This document shows positions 19,583-28,655 of a stretch of DNA of 64,000 nucleotides, in pieces. The notes beneath the pieces are model-generated. The model was not told the DNA's origin and did not search any database. It saw only the letters and a program-made list of their open reading frames with translations. The position numbers and the translations under genes are program-made. Each line of letters opens with the position of its first letter. Within the stretch, counting starts at the first letter, position 1. Origin of the DNA: Roseicella aerolata (GTDB lineage Bacteria; Pseudomonadota; Alphaproteobacteria; Acetobacterales; Acetobacteraceae); NCBI RefSeq assembly GCF_020523605.1, contig NZ_JAJAQI010000006.1, positions 102,764 through 166,763 on the forward strand. Reading direction: 5' to 3'.

Positions 19583-19698
19583 TCAGCCTCGCCCTCCGCA
19601 CCCTGTTCGTCCTCGCCGTGCTGCTTGCCGTGCTGGCCGTCACCGGCCTCGCCCAGCCGCCGCACCTGCCCACCCTCATCACGGATCTCTCCCGATGA
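19579..19698 (+). CDS. 39-residue single-span membrane peptide
   Basis: A tiny gene linking two others: its ATG overlaps the upstream stop (19580-19582) and its TGA overlaps the ATG of the Bug gene (19695). The product is MISLALRTLFVLAVLLAVLA followed by VTGLAQPPHLPTLITDLSR, that is one hydrophobic helix and a short polar tail. It could also be read as a signal peptide with a very short mature part. The double ATGA overlap favours a real gene. Function unknown. Confidence 0.5.
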   Translation: MISLALRTLFVLAVLLAVLAVTGLAQPPHLPTLITDLSR

Positions 19699-20651
19699 TC
19701 TCCCGCCGCCTGCTGCTCGGCGCCGGCCTCGCCGCGCCCTTCGTCACCCGTGCCCATGCCCAGGGCTTCCCCGAGCGGCCGATCCGCTACCTCGTCCCCT
19801 TCACCCCCGGCGCGACCAACGACAATGTCGCCCGCACCATGGCGCGCGCCCTGCTGCCGAGGCTCGGCCAGCCTGTTATCGTCGAGAACAAGGCCGGCGC
19901 CGGCGGCGCCATCGGCGCCCGCTTTGTCGCGGAGGCGAAGCCGGACGGCCATGTGCTGCTCAACGCCTCGGCCGCCAACCTCACCATCGCGCCGCACCTG
20001 AACCCGGTGGGCTACGACCCGCTGCGGAGCTTCGCCCCCGTCGCCCTGGCCGGCGAGGCCTTCGCCCTGGTCGCGGTCAACAACGACCTGCCGGTGCGCA
20101 GCCTGCCGGAGCTGATCGCCCATGGCCGGAAACATCCCGGCGCGCTGAACTACGCCTCCCCCGGCATCGGCTCCGTCGCCCAGCTCCGCGCCGCGCTGCT
20201 GGCCGATGAGGGCGGCATCGAGGCGGTGCACGTGCCCTTCCCCGGCAGCGCCCCGGCCGCGACCAGCGTCATCGCCGGCGACTGCCACATCCTGATCGAC
20301 CCGATCGCCGCCCCGCATGTGGAGGCCGGGCGGCTGCGCGCGCTCGCCGTGGTCGGCGCCACGCGCTGGGATGCCTTCCCGGATGTGCCGGCCCTCGGCG
20401 AGTTCGGGATCGGCCAGGAATGGCCGGGCAGTGGCTGGTTCGGCATGGTCGCGCCCGCCGGCACGCCGGCGCCGGTGGTGGCGCGGCTGAATCAGGCCTT
20501 CAACGAGAGCCTGGCCGAGCCGGAGGTGGAGGCGGCGCTCCGCCGCTTCGGCCTGCGGCCGGAGGCGGTGGCGCCGGAAGAATTGGCGCGGCGCCTGCTG
20601 GCCGACCATGCTGCCGCCGGGGAGGCGCTGCGGCGCCTCCGCATCGCCTGA
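19695..20651 (+). CDS. Bug/TctC-type solute-binding protein
   Basis: 318 residues from the ATG at 19695, which overlaps the tiny upstream gene. A Tat-like signal (MISRRLLLGAGLAAPFVTRAHA) precedes QGFPERPIRYLVPFTPGATNDNVAR and VIVENKAGAGGAIGARFVAEA, the family hallmarks. The longer open frame upstream is rejected because the signal peptide starts here. The next gene is an SsuD-like monooxygenase (95 bp on), followed directly by another Bug gene; the trio suggests uptake and oxidation of one compound class. Confidence 0.88.
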   Translation: MISRRLLLGAGLAAPFVTRAHAQGFPERPIRYLVPFTPGATNDNVARTMARALLPRLGQPVIVENKAGAGGAIGARFVAEAKPDGHVLLNASAANLTIAPHLNPVGYDPLRSFAPVALAGEAFALVAVNNDLPVRSLPELIAHGRKHPGALNYASPGIGSVAQLRAALLADEGGIEAVHVPFPGSAPAATSVIAGDCHILIDPIAAPHVEAGRLRALAVVGATRWDAFPDVPALGEFGIGQEWPGSGWFGMVAPAGTPAPVVARLNQAFNESLAEPEVEAALRRFGLRPEAVAPEELARRLLADHAAAGEALRRLRIA

Positions 20652-20707
20652 CGGCGGCGGATCGATGGCCGAAGCGCCACGCGGCGCGGCGGCCTGAACC
20701 GATCCGC
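20651..20707 (+). repeat. Degenerate palindromic repeat between Bug and monooxygenase genes
   Basis: GCGGATCG near 20656 and CGATCCGC near 20698 form inverted arms resembling the left module of the dispersed repeat; the right module is missing. It starts immediately after the Bug stop codon. Confidence 0.4.
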
Positions 20708-20746
20708 CCGGAATGCAGTTCGGCAGGCCAAGGAAGGAGGCGTCGC

Positions 20747-21841
20747 ATGGCCCACCCCCTCGAGTTCATCGGCATGATCTCCCACCGGCGGCAGTCGGAG
20801 ATCCATCCGCCCAGCGGGCCGGTGGTGGACCCGGACTACATCCGCCGCTTCGCCCGGGCGCATGAGGAAGCGGGCTTCGACCGCATCCTCATCGCCTGGG
20901 GCAGCACCGGCCCGGATGCGCTGCTGGTGGCGAGCCAGGCGGCGGCGGCCACCAGCCGCATCGGCTTCATGGTGGCGCACCGGCCGGGCTTCATCGCGCC
21001 GACGCTGGCGGCGCGGCAATTCGCCACCTTCGACCACCTTTCGGGCGGGCGCGCCGCCATCCATGTCATCAGCGGCGGCAACCCGGCGGAGCAGAAGCGC
21101 GACGGCGACTTCCTGCCGCATGACGAGCGCTACCAGCGCAGCGAGGAGTACATCGCGCTGCTGAAGCGCCTCTGGACCGAGCCGAAGCCCTTCGATCACG
21201 CAGGGACGTATTACCGCTTCGAGCAGGGCTTCGCCGAGGTGAAGCCGCTGCAGCAGCCGCATATCCCGGTCTTCTTCGGCGGCTCCTCCGACATCGCGAT
21301 CGAGATCGCCGGCCGCCACGCCGACACCTACGCCTTCTGGGGCGAGACGCTGGAACAGGCGCGCGACACCATCGCCCGCATCCGCGCCAGCGTGGCGAGG
21401 GCCGGGCGCGACCCCGCCGCCATCCGCTTCAGCCTCTCCTTCCGCCCCGTGCTGGCGGCGACCGAGGAGGCCGCCTGGGCCCGCGCCGACCGCATCCTGG
21501 CCCGCATCAAGGAGTTGCGCTCGGCCGGCTCCGGCGGGCCGAAGCCCGAGAGCGTGGGGTCGCAGCGGCTGCTGGAGGCGGCCGCGGGCGGCCGGGTGCG
21601 CGACAAGCGGCTCTGGACCGAGGTGGCGGCGGCGGTCGGCGCCGGCTCCAACACCACCGCGCTGGTCGGCACGGCCGAGCAGGTGGCGGACAGCCTCGCC
21701 GATTACCATGCGCTCGGCGTCACCACCTTCCTGATCCGCGGTTTCGACCCGCTGGAGGATGTGGCGGAGTATGGCCGCAGCCTGCTGCCGGCGGTGCGGG
21801 CGGCCATCGCCGCGCGCGGCGCCGCCCCAGTGGCGGCGTGA
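20747..21841 (+). CDS. SsuD-like FMN-dependent monooxygenase (LLM class)
   Basis: 364 residues, close to alkanesulfonate monooxygenase SsuD. Start chosen at 20747 because AAGGAGG lies 7 bp upstream. Family features: LIAWGSTGPDALLVASQAAAATSRIGFMVAHRPGFIAPTLAARQFAT, HVISGGNPAEQKRDGDFLPHDERYQR, PVFFGGSSDIAIEIAGRHADTYAFWGE, and a C-terminal NTTALVGTAEQVADSL. Such TIM-barrel enzymes use reduced flavin from a separate reductase and cleave C-S or other bonds. The gene sits between two Bug genes, one of which starts on its stop codon. Sulfonate is a guess; related enzymes act on other substrates. Confidence 0.87.
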   Translation: MAHPLEFIGMISHRRQSEIHPPSGPVVDPDYIRRFARAHEEAGFDRILIAWGSTGPDALLVASQAAAATSRIGFMVAHRPGFIAPTLAARQFATFDHLSGGRAAIHVISGGNPAEQKRDGDFLPHDERYQRSEEYIALLKRLWTEPKPFDHAGTYYRFEQGFAEVKPLQQPHIPVFFGGSSDIAIEIAGRHADTYAFWGETLEQARDTIARIRASVARAGRDPAAIRFSLSFRPVLAATEEAAWARADRILARIKELRSAGSGGPKPESVGSQRLLEAAAGGRVRDKRLWTEVAAAVGAGSNTTALVGTAEQVADSLADYHALGVTTFLIRGFDPLEDVAEYGRSLLPAVRAAIAARGAAPVAA

Positions 21842-22809
21842 TGCGCCTCTCGCGCCGGGCGGCGCTGCTCGCGCCCGCCGGCCTGCTGGCCGCGCCGGCG
21901 CGCGCCCAGGATTTCCCCGAGCGTACGGTGCGCGTCATCGTCCCCTTCACCCCGGCCGGCCAGACCGACCTGATCAGCCGCCTGGTCGCCCAGCGGCTGC
22001 AGCAGGATTGGGGCAGGCCGGTGCTGGTGGAGAACCGGCCGGGCGGCAATGCGCAGATCGGCGCCGATGCCGTGGCGAAGGCGGCACCCGATGGGCACAC
22101 GCTGCTCTCGATCACGCTCACCCATGCTGTCAATGCCTCGCTCTTCCCGCAGGCGCCCTACGACTTCCTGCGGGACCTGCAGACGCTGACCCTGCTCGGC
22201 TCCCTGCCGCTGGTCGTCGTGGTGCGAACCGGGGCACCCTGGCGCGACCTCGGGGCGCTTGCCGCCGCGGCACGGGGCGGGGCGCGGCTGGCTGTCGGCT
22301 CCTCCGGCACCGGCTCGCCGCCGCATCTCGGGCTGGAGCTGTTCCGCCGCGCGACCGGGGCGCGGGAGACCCTGACGCATGTGCCCTATCGCGGCGGCGC
22401 GCCCTCCGTCACCGATCTGGTCGCCGGCAATCTCGACCTGCTGGTCTCCAACCTCCCGGAATGCATCGCCCAGGTGCAGGCCGGCCGGCTGCGGGCGCTG
22501 GCGGTGACGGATGGCGCGCGGCACCGCCTGTTGCCGGAGGTGCCGACCACGGCGGAGGCGGGGCTGCCGGCGCTCAGGATCACGAGCTGGACGGCGATCC
22601 AGGCGCCGGCCGGCCTGCCGGAGCCCCTGGCGCAGCGGATCGCCGCCGCCATCCGGCGTGCCCTGGCCGATCCCGCGCTGCGGGAGAAGGCGTCGGAACT
22701 GGGCTTCGACCTCATCGGCGCGGATATGGCGGAGTCGCGCCGCTTCGTCGCCGCCGAGGTGCAGCGCTACGCCCAGCTGGTGGCGGAGGCGAATATCCGG
22801 GCGGAGTAG
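21841..22809 (+). CDS. Bug/TctC-type solute-binding protein
   Basis: 322 residues. The ATG shares its first base with the TGA of the monooxygenase (TGATG), so translation is coupled. A Tat-like signal (MRLSRRAALLAPAGLLAAPARA) precedes QDFPERTVRVIVPFTPAGQTDLISRLVAQRL and VLVENRPGGNAQIGADAVAKA. The tight linkage implies that this protein and the monooxygenase act on the same or related compounds. A GTG at 21838 is a possible alternative start. Confidence 0.88.
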   Translation: MRLSRRAALLAPAGLLAAPARAQDFPERTVRVIVPFTPAGQTDLISRLVAQRLQQDWGRPVLVENRPGGNAQIGADAVAKAAPDGHTLLSITLTHAVNASLFPQAPYDFLRDLQTLTLLGSLPLVVVVRTGAPWRDLGALAAAARGGARLAVGSSGTGSPPHLGLELFRRATGARETLTHVPYRGGAPSVTDLVAGNLDLLVSNLPECIAQVQAGRLRALAVTDGARHRLLPEVPTTAEAGLPALRITSWTAIQAPAGLPEPLAQRIAAAIRRALADPALREKASELGFDLIGADMAESRRFVAAEVQRYAQLVAEANIRAE

Positions 22810-23197
22810 CGCAGGGCGCGGAACGCCCGGCAGGCATCGCAGCGGCGGCGTCGAGATCGACGGCCCGGGGATGCGTAGTGCCAGCGGCGTGACTCGAACC
22901 TTCATCCCGAACGGCGCCGCCACGGATACGCGGGGGGCGGCGTAGCACGCTTCGCGGAGCAGACTGCCCGGCGATCGAGGGGGCCATATTGATCGGGCAC
23001 CATCGACGGCTGGTGGTTCATGCGCATCCCGGCAGGAGCGCCGCAACTGCGGCGGGCCGTAGCCGCCGACCCGATGCGGGCCGTCGGCCGCATGGCATGG
23101 ATCACCGGGCAAGGCTGGTGATGGGAGGGACGGCCGCATGGGACACAAGACGCTGGCCGCTGCGCGCCAGGTCCCAGGGTGGAGGCGCGGCGGGCGT
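22810..23197. other. Noncoding stretch with a repeat
   Basis: A 388-bp gap between a Bug gene and the convergent kinase gene. At 23024-23067 it carries a segment that recurs at 28883-28929 (GCATCCSGGCAGGAGCGCCG and a GCCGTAGCCGCC-type tail). On the minus strand a T-loop-like GGTTCGAGTC occurs near 22890 but no tRNA can be folded around it. I see no gene and no T-run terminator. Confidence 0.5.
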
Positions 23198-25270
23198 TCA
23201 GGTCGCAGCCGCCACCCGCGCCAGCGGCAGCTCCGCCTCCAGCACCAGCCCGCTCGCCGGCCAGTCGCGCCGGATCCGGCCGCCGAGCTGGTTCGTCAGC
23301 GTCGCCTCCAGCACCCGCGTGCCGAAACCCTCGCGCTCCGGCGCGCCGGATGGCGGCGGGCCGCCCCGCTCCACCCAGCGCAGCCGCAGCAGGCCGGCCG
23401 CGCGGTCCACCGCCCAGGACAGGGCGACCATCCCGTCCGGCACGGACAGGGCACCATATTTCGCCGCATTGGTCGCCAGCTCGTGCAGCGCCATGGAGAC
23501 CGGCTGCACCGCGCCCTCCGCCAGGCTCAGCGCCGGGCCGTCATAGGAGACCCTGGGGCCGTGCTCCTCCCCCGCCAGCACGGTGGCGACCTCGCCCTCG
23601 GCCAGCGCGCGCAGGTCGGCGCCGCGCCCGCCGGCCTCGGCCAGCAGGAACTGCGCCCGCGCCAGTGCCGCGACGCGCCCCTCCACCAGCCGGATGAACT
23701 CCGCCGTGTCGGTCGCGCGGGTCATGCGTACCGCCGCGCCCACCAGCTGCAGCGCGTTCTTGGCCCGGTGTGCCACCTCCTGCGCCACCAGCGCGCGCCG
23801 TTCCTCCGCCGCGCGGCGGTCGGTGATATCGACATTCACCCCGATCAGCCGGTTCCCGGCGCCGCCGCGCCCCATCAGGCGCCGCCCACGTCCGAGCATC
23901 CAGCGCAGCTCCGGCGGCCCGTCCGGCCGCGGCCGCAGGATACGGAATTCGGCCTCATAGGCGCCGCGCCGGAGTGCCTCGCGTGTCGCCGCCTTGACCG
24001 TGGCGCGATCCTCGGGATGCACCAGCCCGAGGAAGCGGCCGACGCTGATCGTCGGTTCCCGCTCCGGGTCCAGGCCGAACAGCGCGTATTGCTCGGGCGA
24101 CCAGCGGCTCAGCCCGGTCTCCGGGTTCCATTCCCAGATGCCGATGCCGGCCGCCTCCTGCGCCAGGCGCAGCCGCGCCTCGCTCTCGGCCAGGTCCTGT
24201 GTGCGGGCGGCGACGCGCTGCTCCAGCGTCGCATTGGCCTCCGCCAGCGCCCGCTGCCGTCGCCAGACCGCGCCCGCCATGCCGAGCAGCAGCATCCAGG
24301 CCGGCAGGCCAACCGCCAGCGCCCCCGTCGCGTGCTCCCACCAGCGGCGCCGGATGGCGGATTCCGGCCGCGCCGCCACGGCATAGACCGGCCAGCCCTC
24401 GACCCGCTGATAGACCGCCAGGCGGTGGACGCCGTCGAGGGTGGAGCGGGTGGTGGAGACGGTGCGCTCCCCGCCCTGCGCCATGAAGGCGAGCAGCGGG
24501 GAGTCGGCGGCGATGCGCAGCGGCGGGCCGCCCGGCCCGAAGCCGGCGGAGCGGGCCAGCACCTCCCCATCCGTCCGCACGAGGGAGAGCACGTCCTCCG
24601 GCCCCGGCAGCAGCCGGTGCAGCGCCGCGCTGGCGTTGTCGGTATAGACCGAGACCTCGACGATGCCGTCATAGCCCCCCGGCACCGGCGGGTTGCCCGA
24701 CTCCCGCCGCCGGCGGCTGACGGCGAAGAAGGGGCGCCCGTCGATGCGGCCGATATGAACGCGGCTCACATGCGGCTCCGGCACCGCCGGGTCGCGCAGC
24801 GCCTGGTTGAAGTCCCGGTCGGAGAAGTCGAGGTCGCGCGGCACCGGGAAGAGCGTGGCGCCGACCAGCAGCCGCGCCTCCCGGTCGAAGGCGGAGAGGG
24901 TCAGCGGCCCGCTGCCATCCGCTTCCCGCCCCGCGATGCGGATGAAGGCCCGGTGCAGCCGTGCCTCATCGGCGCGGATCTCGGCATCGGAGAGGCCGGC
25001 GATCAGATCGTTCGCACGCTGGATCCGGAGGTCGTGGCCATCCAGGACACGCCGCAGATACTCGGCGGCACCCTCGGCGCCGTGCAGCATCTCCTGCTCG
25101 GCATCCCGCCAGGTCTGCTGCCAGCCATGCCAGGCGGCGCCGGCCATCAGCAGCGGCGGCAGGGCGAGAATGCCCGCAAGCAGGGCCATCAGGCTGCGGC
25201 CAGCGCGATGCGGCGGCGGGTCGCCGCGGACCTGCGGGGCCGCAGGCTCCACCGGCCGCAGCACGGTCAT
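23198..25270 (-). CDS. Membrane sensor histidine kinase, HWE family, with PAS domain
   Basis: 690 residues. One membrane helix (about 27-47), a periplasmic sensor domain of about 270 residues (Cache-like; LSAFDREARLLV, FSDRDFNQAL), a second helix (about 318-340), a coiled coil, a PAS domain (about 370-480; GIGIWEWNPETG), then the kinase. HWE hallmarks: EVAHRAKNALQLV (His near 501), HELATNAAKYGALS (about 597), LRWVERGGPPP and GFGTRVLEATLTNQLGG. HWE kinases in alphaproteobacteria often feed PhyR-type stress or light responses; no response regulator gene is adjacent. It lies downstream of the hybrid kinase on the same strand. Confidence 0.9.
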   Translation of the reverse strand: MTVLRPVEPAAPQVRGDPPPHRAGRSLMALLAGILALPPLLMAGAAWHGWQQTWRDAEQEMLHGAEGAAEYLRRVLDGHDLRIQRANDLIAGLSDAEIRADEARLHRAFIRIAGREADGSGPLTLSAFDREARLLVGATLFPVPRDLDFSDRDFNQALRDPAVPEPHVSRVHIGRIDGRPFFAVSRRRRESGNPPVPGGYDGIVEVSVYTDNASAALHRLLPGPEDVLSLVRTDGEVLARSAGFGPGGPPLRIAADSPLLAFMAQGGERTVSTTRSTLDGVHRLAVYQRVEGWPVYAVAARPESAIRRRWWEHATGALAVGLPAWMLLLGMAGAVWRRQRALAEANATLEQRVAARTQDLAESEARLRLAQEAAGIGIWEWNPETGLSRWSPEQYALFGLDPEREPTISVGRFLGLVHPEDRATVKAATREALRRGAYEAEFRILRPRPDGPPELRWMLGRGRRLMGRGGAGNRLIGVNVDITDRRAAEERRALVAQEVAHRAKNALQLVGAAVRMTRATDTAEFIRLVEGRVAALARAQFLLAEAGGRGADLRALAEGEVATVLAGEEHGPRVSYDGPALSLAEGAVQPVSMALHELATNAAKYGALSVPDGMVALSWAVDRAAGLLRLRWVERGGPPPSGAPEREGFGTRVLEATLTNQLGGRIRRDWPASGLVLEAELPLARVAAAT

Positions 25271-25615
25271 CCTCGGTTCCCCCGATCCAGCCCGCCGAAT
25301 TGGGCGGGGTGGCGCAATAATCCGTCAAGCAAAGAGAAGAGGGGCGACATCACGGAGGCGTGTGTCTGATCCGGCCTTGCTTTGGGGTGAAAAACGGCGG
25401 CTATTTTCTTTCCAAAGTTGATGGTCCTGACCAAAATCGGGCCGATCGGGGTGCTGCGGGCGGGGACCATCCCCGCACAGGGCAGATCGCGGGAGGGCGT
25501 GAACGACCGGGCGCGTGATCCTGCCCGAAGAACAAAGAACGGCAGCGGATCGGCCCCCGGTCCTGAACGCCATCCGCTGCGGCCGGGCGCGGCCGCCTGC
25601 CGTGCCGCGGCGCGA
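25271..25615. other. Gap between two kinase genes: repeat and AT-rich leader
   Basis: 345 bp. The part near the hybrid-kinase stop holds a reversed copy of the dispersed repeat (25478-25580). The part near the HWE-kinase start is AT-richer (about 25290-25430), with TTGACG on the minus strand about 55 bp before the start codon but no good -10 partner. It probably contains the kinase promoter. No gene seen. Confidence 0.45.
25478..25580 (-). repeat. Dispersed bipartite palindromic repeat, copy 4 (reversed)
   Basis: Read on the minus strand it shows the arm pair GCGGATGGCGTTC...CCGATCCGCTGC, the T-rich spacer, and the box with CCGGTCGTTCACGCCC bounded by GGGCAGGAT and ATCTGCCC. It lies 35 bp after the stop of the hybrid kinase gene. 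Here the left module, not the box, is nearest the gene. Confidence 0.75.
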
Positions 25616-27376
25616 TCAACAGGCCGTGGCGGGGCTGTCCGCCGCCACCGCCCCGGCCTTCGGCATCGGCAGGGCGGCCAGGGCGGCGGCCATCTGCCCG
25701 CCGCTGACCGGCTTGCGCAGCAGGGCGAAATCGCGCTCCGCCGCCTCGTCCTCGACATCGCCGGCAAAGCCGGTCAGCAGCACGGCAGGCAGGCCGCGGC
25801 GGTGGAGGCGGGCGTGGTCGATCAGCGCCAGTCCGCTCATCCCCGGCATGGAAAGGTCGGTCACCAGCACGTCGATGGGTGCCGGGCCGCGCAGCAGCGG
25901 GATTGCCGCTTCCCCGCTCTCGACCGCGGTGACCCGGCAGCCGAGATCACGCAACTCGGCGGCCACCGTCTCCCGCACCGGCCGCTCGTCATCCACCAGC
26001 AGGACCGCGAGGCCGCAGAGGAGGCCGGGGGGCGGGGCCGGCGCGGCGGCGGCGCAATCCTCCGGCCCGGCCTGCGGCAGCCAGAGCGTCACGGTGGTGC
26101 CCCGGCCGGGCGCGCTCTCGACCAGCATGCCGCCGCCCGATTGCTCGGCGAAGCCGCGCGCCATGGCGAGGCCGAGGCCGGTTCCCTGGCCGACCTCCTT
26201 GGTGGTGAAGAAGGGCTCGGCGATGCGCGACAGCACCTCCGGCGTCATGCCCATGCCGGTGTCGCGGACCGCGAGCCGCAGATAGGCGCCGGGCGCGAGC
26301 GCGACGGGGTGGGGGCCGGTCACCTGCTCGGCCGTGGCCGAGAGGGTGAGGGTGCCACCCTCCGGCATGGCGTCGCGCGCATTCGTGGCGAGGTTGACCA
26401 GCACGGTCTCCAGCTGGGCCTTGTCGGCCAGCAGGGGCGGCAGGGGCGCGGTGGCCTCGATGCGGATCGTCAGCGGCCGGCCGAGGGTATGCGCCAGCAT
26501 GTCGTGCAGCCCCTCCAGCAGCGCCGGCGCGTCCACCGGCTCGGCCTGCAATGCGCCGCGGCGGGCGAAGGCGAGGAGGCGGTTGGTGACGGCGGCGCCG
26601 CGGGCCGTGGCCTCCGTGACCAGCCGGGAGAGGCGGCGGATCGCCTCCGGATCCTCGGCGCGGCGCTGCATCAGGCCGGTCGCGGCGCCGACCGCCTGCA
26701 GCACGTTGTTGAAGTCATGCGCGATGCCGCCGGCGAGCTGGCCGAGCGCCTGCAGCCGCTCGGCATGGGCGGCGCGGATCTGGGCCGCCTCCCGGGCCGC
26801 GACCTCGGCCTCCACCCGCGCCTGCAGGTCCTGGTTCACCGCCTGCAGCCGGGCCTCGCTGGCCGCCAGCCGCTGCCGCACCGCCTCCCCCTCGGCAAGG
26901 GCCGCGCGCAGCTCCTCCTCCCGCCGGCCCAGCTCCGTAAGGCGCTGCGCCAGCTCCCCCGTCAGGGCGGCGTTGCGGCGCTGCTCGGCCCGCACCCGGG
27001 CGAGCGAGCGGTTCATGACATGGATGACGATGCAGTCGACCAGCAGGATCACCGCGAAGAAGACCAGGGCGATCACATCGGCCGTGGTCTTCAGCGCGAA
27101 GGAGCCGGCCGGCGGCATGAAGGAATGCCAGGCGGCCAGGATGCTGAGCGCCGAGACCAGCAGGCCCGGCCCCAGGCCGCCGAGGAAGGCGGTGAGGAGG
27201 ACGGCGGGGAAGAAGGTGAGGAAGGGGAAGCCGGTCGGCGGCAGCACGCCGACCAGGGCGAAACGGGCCGCCAGCGCCAGGGCGAAGGCCAGCAGGCCGG
27301 TCGCATAGCCGCGCCAGTGCGGTCCCTGCGTGTCGCGTGCCAGGCCGGCTCCGGTTTCGGGGGGGGAGGTTTGCAT
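25616..27376 (-). CDS. Hybrid sensor histidine kinase with C-terminal receiver
   Basis: 586 residues from the ATG at 27376. Three to four N-terminal helices (about 20-125; [20 protein letters not shown] resembles the DUF4118/KdpD-type membrane module) are followed by a coiled coil (125-205), HisKA ([16 protein letters not shown], His near 219), the ATPase ([43 protein letters not shown]) and a receiver ([24 protein letters not shown] with Asp near 507, LLRKPV). No DNA-binding output. It may phosphorylate its own receiver and pass phosphate on. It is divergent from the flavin-enzyme gene at 27500 across a perfect inverted repeat. Confidence 0.92.
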   Translation of the reverse strand: MQTSPPETGAGLARDTQGPHWRGYATGLLAFALALAARFALVGVLPPTGFPFLTFFPAVLLTAFLGGLGPGLLVSALSILAAWHSFMPPAGSFALKTTADVIALVFFAVILLVDCIVIHVMNRSLARVRAEQRRNAALTGELAQRLTELGRREEELRAALAEGEAVRQRLAASEARLQAVNQDLQARVEAEVAAREAAQIRAAHAERLQALGQLAGGIAHDFNNVLQAVGAATGLMQRRAEDPEAIRRLSRLVTEATARGAAVTNRLLAFARRGALQAEPVDAPALLEGLHDMLAHTLGRPLTIRIEATAPLPPLLADKAQLETVLVNLATNARDAMPEGGTLTLSATAEQVTGPHPVALAPGAYLRLAVRDTGMGMTPEVLSRIAEPFFTTKEVGQGTGLGLAMARGFAEQSGGGMLVESAPGRGTTVTLWLPQAGPEDCAAAAPAPPPGLLCGLAVLLVDDERPVRETVAAELRDLGCRVTAVESGEAAIPLLRGPAPIDVLVTDLSMPGMSGLALIDHARLHRRGLPAVLLTGFAGDVEDEAAERDFALLRKPVSGGQMAAALAALPMPKAGAVAADSPATAC

Positions 27377-27395
27377 CAGCCTGTCGCAGGGAGGT

Positions 27396-27433
27396 GGAAA
27401 CCAGGAAGCGAAATCGCCCCCGCTCTGGTTTCC
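27396..27433. promoter_or_regulatory. Perfect 9-bp inverted repeat in a divergent promoter region
   Basis: GGAAACCAG (27396-27404) and CTGGTTTCC (27425-27433) are separated by 20 bp, centred between the start codons of the hybrid kinase and the flavin enzyme (123 bp apart). Two-turn centre spacing fits a dimeric regulator bound on one DNA face, or two half-sites. No binding protein is suggested by the sequence. Confidence 0.45.
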
Positions 27434-27499
27434 TACCGGCTTCGGCGGGCGTTGGGGAGGCCGGTTGGACCCTCGGCGCTTCATGCCAATATCAGGGCC

Positions 27500-28501
27500 A
27501 TGGCCCATCTTTCCATCCTCGATCTCTCCCCCGTGCCGGAAGGCAGCGATGCCGGCGAGGCGCTGCGCAACTCGGCCGACCTCGCCCGCCATGCCGAGGC
27601 GCTGGGCTACAACCGCTTCTGGATGGCCGAGCACCACAACATGCCGGGCATCGCCAGCGCCGCGACGGCGGTGGCGCTGGCGCATGTGGCGGCAGGAACG
27701 CAGCGCATCCGGATCGGTGCCGGCGGGATCATGCTGCCGAACCATGCGCCACTGATCATCGCGGAACAGTTCGGCACGCTCGCCGCGCTGCATCCGGGGC
27801 GGGTGGATCTCGGCCTCGGCCGCGCGCCGGGGACGGACCAGGTGGCGGCGCATGCGATGCGGCGGAACCTGGCGGGGGATGTCGATGACTTCCCGCGCGA
27901 TGTCATGGAATTGATGCGCTACTTCGAGCCGGCGCAGCCCGGGCAGCGCCTGCGCGCGGTGCCGGGGGAGGGGCTCGACATCCCGGTCTGGATCCTCGGC
28001 TCCTCCACCTATGGCGCGCAGCTCGCGGCCATGCTGGGGCTGCCCTATGCCTTCGCCTCCCATTTCGCGCCGGCCATGATGATGGAGGCCATCGCCGCCT
28101 ATCGCGCGGAATTCCGCCCCTCGGCGCGGTTGGCGAAGCCGCATGTCATGCTCGGCATCCCGGTCTGCGCGGCGGAGACGGAAGCGGAGGCGCGCTTCCT
28201 CTTCTCCTCCCAGCAGCAGGCCATGCTGAACATCCGCCGCGGCCTGCCGGGCAAGCTGCCGCGGCCGGTGGAGGGGTTCGAGGCGCAGCTCGACCCGCGC
28301 GCGCGGATGGTGCTGGAGCATACGCTCGGCTGCGCCGTGGTCGGCGGGCCGGAAGCGGTGCGGCGGGGCATCGCCGACTTCATCGCGCGCACCGGGGCGG
28401 ATGAGCTGATGGTGACGGCGCAGATCCACGACCACGCCGCGCGCAAGCGGTCCTACGAGATCCTGGCCGGGGTGCATGGGGAGATGGCGAAGGCGGCGTA
28501 G
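27500..28501 (+). CDS. LLM-class flavin-dependent oxidoreductase, YhbW-like
   Basis: 333 residues. Family features: [84 protein letters not shown] and a C-terminal [16 protein letters not shown]. This TIM-barrel group contains luciferase-like enzymes that use reduced flavin; the YhbW/MsnO8-like branch has few known substrates. I chose the ATG at 27500; the longer frame upstream runs antisense through the hybrid kinase gene and is spurious. The stop TAG is directly followed by a palindromic repeat arm. Confidence 0.88.
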   Translation: MAHLSILDLSPVPEGSDAGEALRNSADLARHAEALGYNRFWMAEHHNMPGIASAATAVALAHVAAGTQRIRIGAGGIMLPNHAPLIIAEQFGTLAALHPGRVDLGLGRAPGTDQVAAHAMRRNLAGDVDDFPRDVMELMRYFEPAQPGQRLRAVPGEGLDIPVWILGSSTYGAQLAAMLGLPYAFASHFAPAMMMEAIAAYRAEFRPSARLAKPHVMLGIPVCAAETEAEARFLFSSQQQAMLNIRRGLPGKLPRPVEGFEAQLDPRARMVLEHTLGCAVVGGPEAVRRGIADFIARTGADELMVTAQIHDHAARKRSYEILAGVHGEMAKAA

Positions 28502-28502
28502 G

Positions 28503-28536
28503 GCGGATCGGCCATCAGGGTTGCACGCCGATCCGC
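28503..28536 (+). repeat. Left module of the dispersed palindromic repeat
   Basis: A perfect 10-bp stem GCGGATCGGC (28503-28512) / GCCGATCCGC (28527-28536) begins 2 bp after the stop of the flavin-enzyme gene. The right-hand box is not present. It could fold in the mRNA as a 3'-end hairpin; there is no T-run. Confidence 0.65.
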
Positions 28537-28655
28537 TGTTGAGCAGGCGGCGGCACCGTGGTGCGCCCGGCCAGGGCGGGTCCCGCCACAGCGTCTCGAC
28601 CCGGCCATCCGGGCCAGGGGCTGCCCACCCGCCCGGGCGGGCTCCGGGCCGGGAG

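Noticed and set aside
22880..22910. T-loop-like GGTTCGAGTC on the minus strand, possible tRNA end
   Set aside because: The flanking bases do not form a T-stem and no acceptor or anticodon arm can be folded.
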